Source: Reyranella sp. (GTDB lineage: Bacteria; Pseudomonadota; Alphaproteobacteria; Reyranellales; Reyranellaceae). From it: 64,000 nucleotides of DNA. The notes beneath the pieces were generated by a model, which saw nothing but the letters and a program-made list of their open reading frames with translations, did not search any database and was not told the origin of the DNA. The position numbers were made by a program, and so were the translations under genes. The DNA lies in assembly GCF_004296935.1 (NCBI RefSeq), contig NZ_SCVH01000105.1, positions 16,500 through 80,499 of the forward strand, given 5' to 3'. Of this stretch, positions 1 to 7,613 are shown piece by piece (position 1 is the stretch's first letter; each line of letters starts with the position of its first letter).

Positions 1-1613
1 GACTTCTCGCGCGACAGTTCATAGAGATGCGACAGCCACGCCATCGTGTCGCGGCCTTCGGTGTAGACATCGCCCTGGCCGAGGCGCCGGGCGAGCTCGG
101 AGAAGATCCAGTAGTCGTCGCGCGCCTCGCCGATCGGCTCGCGCGCCTTCTTCATGGCGATCAGGAAGGGCTCGCGGCTGCCGTAGCCGATATCGGCGCG
201 TTCGAGCGTCGTCGTGGCCGGCAGCACGACGTCGGCCATGCGCGCGGCCGGCGTCCAGAACTGCTCGTGGAAGATGATCGTCTCGGGCTTGCGCCACGCC
301 ACCATCAGGCGGTTGAGGTCCTGGTGATGGTGGAACGGATTGCCGCCCGCCCAGTAGACGAGCTTGATGTCGGGGTAGGTGAGGTCCTGGCCGTTGTAGG
401 ACACCTTGCCGCCGGGATTGAGCAGCATGTCGGTGAAGCGCGCGACCGGGATGAAGTCGCTGACCGCGTTCTTGCCCTGCGGCAGGGTCGGGCCGGAGTA
501 TTTCGGGTGCGCGCTGCCCATCAGGTTAACCGGGCCGTAGCCCACACCGAAGCCGCCGCCGGGCAGGCCGATCTGGCCCAGCATGCAGGCGAGCGTGATC
601 AAGGCCCAGAACGGCTGCTCGCCGTGATGGCTGCGCTGCAGCGACCAGCCGATGCTGACGGTGGTGCGGCTGGCCGCCATCTCGCGCGCCAGCGCGACGA
701 TGCGGCTCGCGGGAATGCCGGTGATCTTCTCGGCCCAGGCGGCGTCCTTCGGTTGGCCGTCCGTCTCGCCGGTCAGGTAGGGCGTGAATTTGTCGAAGCC
801 AACGGTGCAGCGGTCGAGGAACTCGCGATTGTAAAGCTTCTCGACGAACAGCGTGTGGCAGAGCGCCAGGATCATCGCGGCATCGGTGTTGGGCCGGATC
901 GCCAGCCACTCGACGTCGCCGCCGGTGTCGAGATCCTCACCCGTCGGCGTCACGTTGACGAAACGCACGCCCGCATCGCGCATGGCGTAGAGGCCGCCCT
1001 TCACGTGATGCAGCGTGGCGCCACCGGCGTTGATCTGCGCGTTCTTGCGCGGCACGCCGCCGAAGGTGACGAAGAGCTTGCAGTTCTCGGCCAGCACGTC
1101 CCAGCCGGTGTGCATGGACATCAGCTCTTCCATCGTCGCCACGATGTGCGGCATCAGCACGCGGGCCGCGCCCAGGCTGTAGGAATCCTGGTGACGCACA
1201 TAGCCGCCGATCGAATTCAGGAATCGATGGACCTGGCTCTGGGCATGATGGAAGCGGCCGGCACTCGACCAGCCGTAGGAGCCGCCGAAGATCGCGCGGT
1301 TGGTGTGCTGCGCTTTTACGCGCGCGAGTTCCTTCGAGACGAGACCCAGCGCCTCGTCCCACGAGACTTCCACGAACGGCTCCTGGCCACGTCGCTCCGG
1401 ATGGCTGCCGGGGCCATGCTCCAGCCAGCTCTTGCGCACCGCCGGCCGGCGGACGCGCAGGCGCGCCACTTCGTCCGACAGCATATGCAGGCCGATCGGC
1501 GAAGGATCGGGGTCCTTGGAGAAGGGATGCAGGCGCACGGCCTGGCCCGCGTCGTCGTACTCGACTTCGTAGACGCCCCAATGGGCGGTCGTGAGGGTAC
1601 GCTGGTGGGTCAT
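1..1613 (-). CDS. BisC/TorZ-type molybdopterin oxidoreductase, 3' end cut by window edge
   Basis: About 537 residues are visible, starting at the ATG whose complement is at 1611-1613. The protein reads as a DMSO-reductase-family molybdoenzyme of the biotin sulfoxide/TMAO reductase branch. Near residues 113-127 is the motif YGWSSAGRFHHAQSQ, whose serine is the expected molybdenum ligand. There is no N-terminal four-cysteine iron-sulfur motif, as expected for the single-cofactor branch. Further on are GCMLGQIGLPGGG-like and YWAGGNPFHHHQDLNR segments that contact the pterin. Family members are about 750-780 residues, so roughly 220 C-terminal residues lie outside the window. No twin-arginine leader is seen, which suggests a cytoplasmic enzyme that reduces S- or N-oxides; the substrate is unknown. 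It begins 2 bases after the threonine aldolase stop and looks like the last gene of a four-gene operon. Confidence 0.88.
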   Translation of the reverse strand, partial: MTHQRTLTTAHWGVYEVEYDDAGQAVRLHPFSKDPDPSPIGLHMLSDEVARLRVRRPAVRKSWLEHGPGSHPERRGQEPFVEVSWDEALGLVSKELARVKAQHTNRAIFGGSYGWSSAGRFHHAQSQVHRFLNSIGGYVRHQDSYSLGAARVLMPHIVATMEELMSMHTGWDVLAENCKLFVTFGGVPRKNAQINAGGATLHHVKGGLYAMRDAGVRFVNVTPTGEDLDTGGDVEWLAIRPNTDAAMILALCHTLFVEKLYNREFLDRCTVGFDKFTPYLTGETDGQPKDAAWAEKITGIPASRIVALAREMAASRTTVSIGWSLQRSHHGEQPFWALITLACMLGQIGLPGGGFGVGYGPVNLMGSAHPKYSGPTLPQGKNAVSDFIPVARFTDMLLNPGGKVSYNGQDLTYPDIKLVYWAGGNPFHHHQDLNRLMVAWRKPETIIFHEQFWTPAARMADVVLPATTTLERADIGYGSREPFLIAMKKAREPIGEARDDYWIFSELARRLGQGDVYTEGRDTMAWLSHLYELSREK

Positions 1614-1615
1614 GC

Positions 1616-2656
1616 TCAAGCCGCCTTGGCGATGGAAAGGAAGCGTTCGACGTCCGCCGAACTCGTGTCGAAGGCGGTGACCAGCCGGAACGCCCGTTCG
1701 CCGGGCCGGTCGGATGGCCAAGGGTGATACTGCGCCCCTGCCGCCTCCAGCGCATCATGCATGCGGGCCGGCAGGACGACGAAGATCTCGTTGGCATCGA
1801 CAGGATAGAGAAGCTGCGTGCCCTTGAGCGCCGTCAGCCCGGCCACGAGGTGGCGGGCCATCGCGTTGGCATGGCGGGCGTTGGCGAGCCACAGCCCATC
1901 CGTCAGATAGGCTTCGAGCTGGGCCGACAGGAACCGCATCTTGGACAGAAGGTGCCCGCCGCGCTTGCGACGGAACTCGAACTCGCGGGCGAGGCCGGCG
2001 TTGAAGAAGACGACGGCTTCGGCGGCGATCGCACCGTTCTTGGTGGCGCCCAGGCTCAGCACGTCGACGCCCGCCTTCCACGACAGTTCCGCCGGCGTGC
2101 AGCCGACGAAGGCGAGCGCGTTGGCAAAGCGTGCGCCGTCCATGTGGAGTTTTAGGCCATGGCGGTGCGTCGAGGTGGCGATGGCGGCGATTTCCTCGGG
2201 GCCGTAGACGGTGCCGGATTCGGTTGCCTGGGTGATGCTGACCGCGGCCGGCTGCGGATGATGGACGACGCCGTAGACCGGCTCGGCCAGCGCCTCGGCG
2301 AGCTTGCGCGGGTCGATCTTGCCCGCCGGTCCGCCGACCGGGCAGAGCTTGGCGCCGGAGGTGAAGAATTCCGGCGCGTTGGCCTCATCGACCGCAATGT
2401 GCGCCGCCGGGTGGCAGAAGATGGCGCCCCAGGGCGGCGTGCAGCACGCCAGCGACAGCACGTTGGCTGCCGTGCCGGTCGCGACCGGGAAGGCCACCAG
2501 GTCGGGACGCTCGAAGAGGTCGCGCAGGCGCTGTTCCACCTTGTGCGTCCAGGCGTCGGCGCCGTAGGAGGGGGCGGTGCCGCCCGAGAAGGCGCGGCTC
2601 ACGGCCTCGATGATGGCGGGATGGGCGCCGACCTCGTTGTCGCTGCGAAAGTTCAT
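1616..2656 (-). CDS. ltaE: Low-specificity L-threonine aldolase
   Basis: A 346-residue PLP enzyme that cleaves L-threonine or L-allo-threonine to glycine and acetaldehyde. The protein starts MNFRSDNEVGAHP, a typical opening for the family. Residues 171-180 read HMDGARFANA, with the Asp that contacts PLP nitrogen. The Schiff-base lysine is K206 in SLGATKNGA. Length is normal. The start at 2656 overlaps the stop of the upstream VOC gene by 4 bases (ATGA), showing translational coupling. The same strand holds a BisC-type enzyme 2 bases downstream. Nothing in the context indicates a special role beyond glycine/threonine metabolism. Confidence 0.93.
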   Translation of the reverse strand: MNFRSDNEVGAHPAIIEAVSRAFSGGTAPSYGADAWTHKVEQRLRDLFERPDLVAFPVATGTAANVLSLACCTPPWGAIFCHPAAHIAVDEANAPEFFTSGAKLCPVGGPAGKIDPRKLAEALAEPVYGVVHHPQPAAVSITQATESGTVYGPEEIAAIATSTHRHGLKLHMDGARFANALAFVGCTPAELSWKAGVDVLSLGATKNGAIAAEAVVFFNAGLAREFEFRRKRGGHLLSKMRFLSAQLEAYLTDGLWLANARHANAMARHLVAGLTALKGTQLLYPVDANEIFVVLPARMHDALEAAGAQYHPWPSDRPGERAFRLVTAFDTSSADVERFLSIAKAA

Positions 2657-3048
2657 TTCCTGTCCTCGCGCTGGTGCGTGACGGCCTCGATGCGATTGCC
2701 ATCGGGATCGCGCACGAACGCTCCGTAGTAGTCGGGGTTGTATTGCGGCCTGAGACCAGGCGGTCCGTCGTCGGTGCCGCCGTGTTTTAGCGCGGCGGCA
2801 TGGAACGCCCGCACGGCGGCGGGGCTTCCCGCGCGGAAGGCCCAATGCCGGTTGTCCGGCACGAAGGTGCCGCGACAGAGGTAGATCGAGATATAGGGCG
2901 GCGAGTCGGGGTCGCGGCCGCGCTCGCCGTAGCCGATGGCCTCGGGCCGGCGGTAGACCCTGGGATAGCCGAGCGCTCCCAGAACAGCGTCGTAAAAGGT
3001 CTGGGCGCGGTCGACGTCGGTCGTGGTGATCGACAGGTGATCGATCAT
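2653..3048 (-). CDS. VOC (glyoxalase/bleomycin-resistance fold) protein
   Basis: A 131-residue single-domain protein. It opens MIDHLSITTTDVDRAQTFYDAVL, the classic first beta-strand and helix of the vicinal oxygen chelate fold. It closes with YYGAFVRDPDGNRIEAV, the typical last strand carrying the metal-binding Glu. Likely metal ligands are His4 and this Glu. Such proteins range from lyases and dioxygenases to resistance proteins, and the substrate cannot be told from sequence. The gene is coupled by ATGA overlap to the threonine aldolase and follows the small membrane-protein gene by 2 bases. Confidence 0.87.
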   Translation of the reverse strand: MIDHLSITTTDVDRAQTFYDAVLGALGYPRVYRRPEAIGYGERGRDPDSPPYISIYLCRGTFVPDNRHWAFRAGSPAAVRAFHAAALKHGGTDDGPPGLRPQYNPDYYGAFVRDPDGNRIEAVTHQREDRK

Positions 3049-3050
3049 CG

Positions 3051-3392
3051 CTAGCGCGCGACCCCGGGCGGGAATTCGATGGTGCCGAGCAGGGCGCCAT
3101 TGCGCGGGTCGACGACATAGGCCGCCGTAGGTCCGCCCTGGGTCTCGACATGGACGACGAGGCGGTCGCCGACCGCGTTCATCGACACCACGCGCGCGCC
3201 CGACGGCAGCGCAATGCGCTCGGAGAATCCGCTCGCCGCGCCGGACGCTGGCGGCCGGGCGGCGTTGGGCGTAGACATGCGGCGGGCGATTTCGGCCGCG
3301 ATGACGACGAAGCCGGCCACGATCAGCAGGCCCATCACGATGACCAGCACCTTCAGCCAGAGCGGTGCGGAGGCCTGAACGGGAGACGCCAA
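3051..3392 (-). CDS. Small single-pass membrane protein (DUF6476-like), TTG start
   Basis: About 113 residues with one transmembrane helix near residues 11-35 (WLKVLVIVMGLLIVAGFVVI). A conserved-looking C-terminal half includes GARVVSMNAVGDRLVVHVE and GALLGTIEF. This resembles small alphaproteobacterial proteins of the DUF6476 type; the name is recalled, not checked. An upstream ATG at 3422 would overlap the divergent rluD start. I prefer TTG at 3392, because GGAG lies 5 bases before it and the overlap is avoided. It is the first gene of the minus-strand operon. Function unknown. Confidence 0.68.
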   Translation of the reverse strand: MASPVQASAPLWLKVLVIVMGLLIVAGFVVIAAEIARRMSTPNAARPPASGAASGFSERIALPSGARVVSMNAVGDRLVVHVETQGGPTAAYVVDPRNGALLGTIEFPPGVAR

Positions 3393-3401
3393 GAAAACTC
3401 C

Positions 3402-4373
3402 ATGAGCGATGCCGCCCGCCACACTGTGACCTTCGACGAAAGCGCTTCCGGCGAGCGACTGGACCGCGCGCTGGCCCTAGCCTTGCCGGCCCTCACGCGA
3501 AGCCGCGTAAAGGCGCTGATCGAGGGCCGCCGCGTGACGCTGGCCGATGGGACGACGATAGAAGAGCCGTCCCGCAAGGTCAAAACGGGCGACCGCTTCG
3601 TGGTCGATATTCCAGAGCCCGAGCCCGCGACGCCGCTGCCGCAGGCCCTTGCATTGGACATTCTCTATGAAGATTCCGACCTGCTGGTGCTCGACAAGCC
3701 GGCTGGCCTCGTCGTCCATCCGGCCCCGGGGAACCCCGACCATACGCTGGTCAACGCCCTGCTGGCCCATTGCGGCGACAGCCTGTCGGGCATCGGTGGC
3801 GTTCGCCGGCCGGGCATCGTCCACCGCCTCGACAAGAATACGTCGGGGGTCATGGTCGTGGCCAAGAACGACCGGGCCCACCAGGCGCTGTCCAAGCTCT
3901 TTGCCGCCCACGACCTCACGCGCATCTATCAGGCGCTGGTCTGGGGTGAGCCGAAACCCCGGACCGGCACCATCGATGCCGCCATCGGCCGCCATCCTGT
4001 CGATCGCAAGCGCATGACGGTCCGCAAGACGAGCGGCCGGGCTGCCGTCACGGAATATTGGCTGGAAAAGCGCTTCGGGCCTGCGCTGCATCCGCTGGCG
4101 AGCCTGGTCGGCGCCAGGCTCGGAACCGGCCGGACGCATCAGGTCCGCGTTCATCTGGCGCATATCGGTTGTCCGGTGGTCGGCGACCCGGTCTATGGCC
4201 GCAAATCCCGGAACACGGCTGCTCCCGAGGCGTTGAAGGAGTTCCCGCGGCAGGCCCTGCATGCAGCCCGGCTCGAGTTCCGCCATCCCACCACCCACAA
4301 AGTGATGAGCTTTGCCACAGAATTGCCTCAAGACTTCAAGAAGTTGGTGGCATCGCTGAACGGCGTTAAGTAA
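3402..4373 (+). CDS. rluD: 23S rRNA pseudouridine synthase, RluD/RluA family
   Basis: A 323-residue pseudouridine synthase. Residues about 15-70 form an S4-like RNA-binding domain (ERLDRALALALPALTRSRVKALI). The catalytic motif HRLDKNTSG is at 141-149, with catalytic Asp144; the usual form is HRLDKDTSG. The C-terminal motif RLGTGRTHQVRVHLAHIG, typical of the RluA family, is also present. The enzyme isomerises specific uridines in helix 69 or nearby 23S sites. Choosing among RluA, RluC and RluD rests on the S4 domain and on the adjacency to rpoH, which is common in Alphaproteobacteria. The start ATG at 3402 is 9 bases from the divergent TTG-start gene, so the two share a very short promoter interval. 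Confidence 0.9.
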   Translation: MSDAARHTVTFDESASGERLDRALALALPALTRSRVKALIEGRRVTLADGTTIEEPSRKVKTGDRFVVDIPEPEPATPLPQALALDILYEDSDLLVLDKPAGLVVHPAPGNPDHTLVNALLAHCGDSLSGIGGVRRPGIVHRLDKNTSGVMVVAKNDRAHQALSKLFAAHDLTRIYQALVWGEPKPRTGTIDAAIGRHPVDRKRMTVRKTSGRAAVTEYWLEKRFGPALHPLASLVGARLGTGRTHQVRVHLAHIGCPVVGDPVYGRKSRNTAAPEALKEFPRQALHAARLEFRHPTTHKVMSFATELPQDFKKLVASLNGVK

Positions 4374-4425
4374 TCTCCTTAATACCTGAGGGGGTTAGTA
4401 GGATTTAGATTGACCCAGGGACTAT

Positions 4426-4442
4426 CTGACTTTTAGAGTCAG
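4426..4442 (+). terminator. Small hairpin after rluD / in rpoH promoter region
   Basis: CTGACT (4426-4431) and AGTCAG (4437-4442) form a perfect 6-bp stem with a 5-base loop. No U tract follows, so termination is doubtful. A possible -35 box TTGACC lies at 4410-4415. The hairpin may simply overlap the rpoH promoter. Confidence 0.3.
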
Positions 4443-4444
4443 GT

Positions 4445-4471
4445 TTAGCAGTCGACGGGCGAGAGTGCTAA
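4445..4471 (+). promoter_or_regulatory. CIRCE-like operator (HrcA site) upstream of rpoH
   Basis: TTAGCAGTC at 4445-4453, nine spacer bases, then GAGTGCTAA at 4463-4471. The CIRCE consensus is TTAGCACTC-N9-GAGTGCTAA, so 17 of 18 defined bases match with exact spacing. It lies 43 bases upstream of the rpoH start codon, where a bound HrcA repressor could block initiation or early elongation. A second inverted repeat, CGGGCG (4456-4461) with CGCCCG (4473-4478), overlaps it. HrcA is not encoded in the window. Confidence 0.75.
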
Positions 4472-4514
4472 ACGCCCGTTCACACCAGTCTGGAGTACGA
4501 AAGAGAGCCGCCCC

Positions 4515-5465
4515 ATGAGCGCAGCTACCAGTGCAGCTACCGCCAACCTTCCCTCCCTGCCGTCGTCCCTGACGCCGGAAGGCAACCTCAGCCGCTATCT
4601 GCAGGAGATCCGGAAGTTCCCCCTGCTCGAGCCGCAGGAGGAGTTCATGCTCGCCAAGAGCTGGCGCGAGCACGGCGACTCCAAGGCCGCCCACAAGCTC
4701 GTCACCAGCCATCTGCGCCTCGTGGCCAAGATCGCCATGGGCTACCGCGGCTACGGCCTGCCGGTGGCGGAGCTCATCTCCGAGGGCAACGTCGGCATGA
4801 TGCAGGCGGTCAAGCGGTTCGATCCGGACCGCGGCTTTCGCCTCGCCACCTATGCGATGTGGTGGATCCGCGCCTCGATCCAGGAATACATCCTGCACAG
4901 CTGGTCGCTGGTGAAGATGGGCACGACGGCGGCGCAGAAGAAGCTGTTCTTCAACCTGCGCAAGCTGAAGGGCCAGATGCAGGCGATCGAAGAGGGAGAC
5001 CTGACGCCCGACCAGGTGACCAAGATCGCGACCCGCCTCGGCGTGCCCGAGGAGGAGGTGGTCAACATGAACCGCCGCCTCGCCGGGCCCGACTCCTCGC
5101 TCAACGCCTCGGTCAAGGCCGAGGGCGACATGGAGTGGCAGGACTGGCTGGTCGACGACAGTCCGAACCAGGAGGTGCGTCTTGGCGAAAGCCAGGAGCT
5201 CGGCCAGCGCAAGCAGATGCTGGCGGCGGCGCTCCGGCAGCTCACCGACCGCGAGAAGCACATCATCGTCGAGCGGCGTCTGGTCGACGAGCCCAAGACG
5301 CTCGAGGACCTCAGCGCCAAGTACGGCATCAGCCGTGAGCGCGTGCGCCAGATCGAGGTGCGCGCCTTCGACAAGCTGCAGAAGGCGATGAAGAACATGG
5401 TGGTGGAAGCCGCCGCCAGGCCGACCACTCAGCCGGGGACCCAGCCGGCCCCCGCGCACGGCTGA
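4515..5465 (+). CDS. rpoH: RNA polymerase sigma-32 factor RpoH
   Basis: A 316-residue heat-shock sigma factor with all the usual regions. Region 1.2 is near 24-34. Region 2 contains LISEGNVGMMQAVKRFDPDRGFRLATYAMWWIRASIQEYI (residues about 87-126, core binding and -10 recognition). The RpoH box QKKLFFNLR is at 141-149 and is diagnostic for sigma-32 over other sigma-70 members. Region 4.2 has the helix-turn-helix TLEDLSAKYGISRERVRQIE. The gene follows rluD with a 141-base gap that holds a CIRCE-like operator, suggesting HrcA control of the sigma factor itself. The C-terminus is Thr/Pro-rich. The last codon is followed by a strong hairpin shared with the next gene. Confidence 0.97.
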   Translation: MSAATSAATANLPSLPSSLTPEGNLSRYLQEIRKFPLLEPQEEFMLAKSWREHGDSKAAHKLVTSHLRLVAKIAMGYRGYGLPVAELISEGNVGMMQAVKRFDPDRGFRLATYAMWWIRASIQEYILHSWSLVKMGTTAAQKKLFFNLRKLKGQMQAIEEGDLTPDQVTKIATRLGVPEEEVVNMNRRLAGPDSSLNASVKAEGDMEWQDWLVDDSPNQEVRLGESQELGQRKQMLAAALRQLTDREKHIIVERRLVDEPKTLEDLSAKYGISRERVRQIEVRAFDKLQKAMKNMVVEAAARPTTQPGTQPAPAHG

Positions 5466-5486
5466 GCGACGCGGAACGTCCAGTAC

Positions 5487-5517
5487 GGTAGGCTCCCGGA
5501 ACACCCGGGAGCCTGCC
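5487..5517 (+). promoter_or_regulatory. 13-bp hairpin sequestering the Shine-Dalgarno of the enoyl-CoA hydratase gene
   Basis: GGTAGGCTCCCGG (5487-5499) pairs with CCGGGAGCCTGCC (5505-5517) around loop AACAC, with one G-U pair. The 3' arm ends at the base just before ATG 5518. It includes the ribosome binding site GGGAG (5507-5511), which is well spaced from the start. The stem could be the rpoH terminator, but no U tract follows. It would strongly mask translation initiation, like a zipper-type RNA thermometer or a coupling switch. Confidence 0.6.
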
Positions 5518-6369
5518 ATGACGACTTCGCCCATTCTCTACGAGACGTTGCCGAGCGGCATTGCGCGCATCGTCCTCAACCGCCCCGAGACGCGCAATGC
5601 GCAGGACACGGCATTCCTCTATGCGCTGAACGACGCCTTCGACCGCGCCGCGCATGACGACACGGTGAAGGTGATCGTGCTGTCGGCCAGCGGGCCGCAT
5701 TTTTCCTCCGGTCACGACCTGCGCGAGGCCGACGGCCACCGCAACATGGCGAAGCACGACACCGTCGGCACCTGGGGCGGTTTCGGCAAGCCCGGCGCCG
5801 AGGCCCAGTATGCGCGCGAGCAGGAGATCTACCTCGGCTTCTGCGAGCGCTGGCGCAACATTCCCAAGCCGACGCTGGCGCTCGTCCACGGCAAGGTGAT
5901 GATCGGCGGCCTGATGCTGATGTGGCCGTGCGACCTCATCGTCTGCGCCGAGGACGCCGAGTTCCTCGATCATTCGGTGGCGATGGGTGTGGGCGGCGCG
6001 GAGTTCTTCGCCCATCCCTGGGAGATGGGCATCCGCAAGGCCAAGGAGTTCCTGTTCACCGCCGACTGGATCAAGGCGGCCGAGGCGCACCGGCTGGGCA
6101 TGGTGAACCACGTCGTGCCGCGGGCCGAGCTCGAATCGTTCGGCATGGCAATGGCCGAGCGCGTCGCGCAGAAGCCGCTGTTCGCACTGAAACTCGTGAA
6201 GCAGGCGATCAACGCCGCCCAGGACGCGCAAGGCCGTGTCGGGGCGATGCAGACGTCGTTTGCGCTCCATCACCTCGCCCATGCCCACAATATGCTGGCG
6301 CACGGCAAGCTGGTTGACCCAACAGGGCTAATGCCAGCCATAAAGAAGCATGAGAAAGCGGCGGACTAG
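5518..6369 (+). CDS. Enoyl-CoA hydratase/isomerase (crotonase) family protein
   Basis: A 283-residue crotonase-fold protein. Motif HFSSGHDLREA near residues 61-71 forms the first part of the CoA oxyanion hole. GKVMIGGLMLMWPCDLIVCAEDAEF near 126-150 gives the second glycine pair. The typical catalytic Glu positions are not clearly conserved: the second loop reads GVGGAEFFAHP. The exact reaction (hydratase, isomerase or another) is therefore uncertain. It lies 52 bases after rpoH in the same direction. Its Shine-Dalgarno is buried in a 13-bp hairpin, so translation is probably conditional. An asd gene follows 44 bases after its stop. Confidence 0.85.
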   Translation: MTTSPILYETLPSGIARIVLNRPETRNAQDTAFLYALNDAFDRAAHDDTVKVIVLSASGPHFSSGHDLREADGHRNMAKHDTVGTWGGFGKPGAEAQYAREQEIYLGFCERWRNIPKPTLALVHGKVMIGGLMLMWPCDLIVCAEDAEFLDHSVAMGVGGAEFFAHPWEMGIRKAKEFLFTADWIKAAEAHRLGMVNHVVPRAELESFGMAMAERVAQKPLFALKLVKQAINAAQDAQGRVGAMQTSFALHHLAHAHNMLAHGKLVDPTGLMPAIKKHEKAAD

Positions 6370-6413
6370 CGGACTTTTCGCAGCCAGGCCGCTCCTGTAT
6401 GTTGCGCGCCATC

Positions 6414-7442
6414 ATGAACGCCCAGAACATTGCCATCGTCGGCGCCACCGGCGCGGTCGGAGTTGAAATCCTCCGCGTCCTCGAGCGACGGAACTTCCCC
6501 GTCGCTTCCCTGAAGCTGCTCGCCTCGGCCCGCTCGGTCGGCAAGACCCTCGAGTTCAAAGGCAAGCCGCACAAGGTCGAGGAGCTGACCGCGTCCGCCT
6601 TCAAGGGCGTCGATATCGCCTTCTTCAGCGCCGGCGCCACGCGCAGCCGCGAATTCGTTCCCCACGCCAAGGCCGCGGGCGCGATCGTGGTCGACAATTC
6701 CTCGGCCTTCCGCATGGACCCCAACACGCCGCTGGTCGTGCCCGAGGTCAACCCGGGCGATCTCGCCCTGCACAAGGGCGTGATCGCCAACCCGAACTGC
6801 ACGGCGGCGATTCTTGCCACGGCGGTGTGGCCGATCCACCAGGCCGCCGGCGTGAAGAAGATCGTCGTGTCGACCTACCAGTCGGCCTCCGGCGCAGGTG
6901 CTGCCGCCATGCAGGAACTCGAGGACCAGGTGCAGCAGCACGCCGGGGGCAAGGAAGTCACCAGGAGCGTCTTCCCGCACCAGATCGCCTTCAACGTTTT
7001 CTCGCACAACACCAAGGTGGCCGAGAACGGCTACAACGAGGAAGAGAACAAGGTCGTCGAAGAGACGCGCAAGATGTTCCATATGCCGGAGCTTGCGATC
7101 GTGCCGACCTGCATCCGCGTGCCCGTGCTGCGCGCCCATTCCGAGTCGATCGCGCTCGACCTCGAAAGGCCGCTGTCGCCGGCCGAGGCGCGCGCGATTC
7201 TCGGCAAGTCGCCCGGCATCAAGCTGGTCGACGACCCTGTCGCCAACCACTTCCCGATGCCGCTGGAAGCCAGCGGCGATCTCGACATCCATGTCGGCCG
7301 TATCCGCAGCGACCTCTCCAACCCGAATGGCCTGGTGCTGTTCGTGGCGGGCGATCAGCTCCTGAAGGGAGCGGCCTGGAACGCGGTGCAGATCGCCGAG
7401 GAACTCGCCAAGCTCCAGAGCCGCGCTCAGGCGGCGGAGTAG
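6414..7442 (+). CDS. asd: Aspartate-semialdehyde dehydrogenase
   Basis: A 342-residue enzyme that makes aspartate semialdehyde from aspartyl phosphate with NADPH, at the branch point to lysine/diaminopimelate, threonine and methionine. The NADP-binding loop IVGATGAVG lies at residues 8-16. The catalytic cysteine is C129 in VIANPNCTAA. The substrate region SYQSASGAG-like (read as TYQSASGAGAAAM) and a GRIRSDLSNPNGLVLF C-terminal segment are present. Two starts are possible: ATG 6399 (adding MLRAI) and ATG 6414. I chose 6414 because it gives the usual N-terminus; neither has a clear ribosome binding site. Confidence 0.95.
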   Translation: MNAQNIAIVGATGAVGVEILRVLERRNFPVASLKLLASARSVGKTLEFKGKPHKVEELTASAFKGVDIAFFSAGATRSREFVPHAKAAGAIVVDNSSAFRMDPNTPLVVPEVNPGDLALHKGVIANPNCTAAILATAVWPIHQAAGVKKIVVSTYQSASGAGAAAMQELEDQVQQHAGGKEVTRSVFPHQIAFNVFSHNTKVAENGYNEEENKVVEETRKMFHMPELAIVPTCIRVPVLRAHSESIALDLERPLSPAEARAILGKSPGIKLVDDPVANHFPMPLEASGDLDIHVGRIRSDLSNPNGLVLFVAGDQLLKGAAWNAVQIAEELAKLQSRAQAAE

Positions 7443-7461
7443 GGCGAGTCAGGATCATTCT

Positions 7462-7610
7462 CTTCCCCTACGCGGAGTCCGCGTAGTCGGTGCTAGGTCG
7501 CAGGCGACCTAGCACCTGAAGTGCCCTCGTCATACGAGGGCGATGGGGTTCATGACCCCCTCCGTCACCGTAAGACGGTGACACCTCCCCCGATGACGGG
7601 GGAGGAGAAG
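7462..7610 (+). repeat. Intergenic mosaic repeat A: string of six hairpins
   Basis: Consecutive perfect hairpins with tiny loops fill this gap. They are CTACGCGGA/TCCGCGTAG (7468-7486), GTGCTAGGTCGC/GCGACCTAGCAC, GCCCTCGT/ACGAGGGC, GGGG/CCCC around TTCATGA, GTCACCGT/ACGGTGAC and CCTCCCCCG/CGGGGGAGG. Its reverse complement shares scaffold blocks with 11243-11353, but some stems are swapped for others that are also self-complementary. It separates asd from the convergent ThDP-enzyme gene and may terminate both. It also accounts for the 171-base gap. Confidence 0.8.
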
Positions 7611-7613
7611 ATC

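Noticed and set aside
27-1727. Long open plus-strand frame (about 566 codons) over the left end
   Set aside because: It is the antisense shadow of the BisC-type gene. Its translation is low-complexity Ala/Arg/Gly with no family pattern, while the minus strand gives clear molybdoenzyme motifs.
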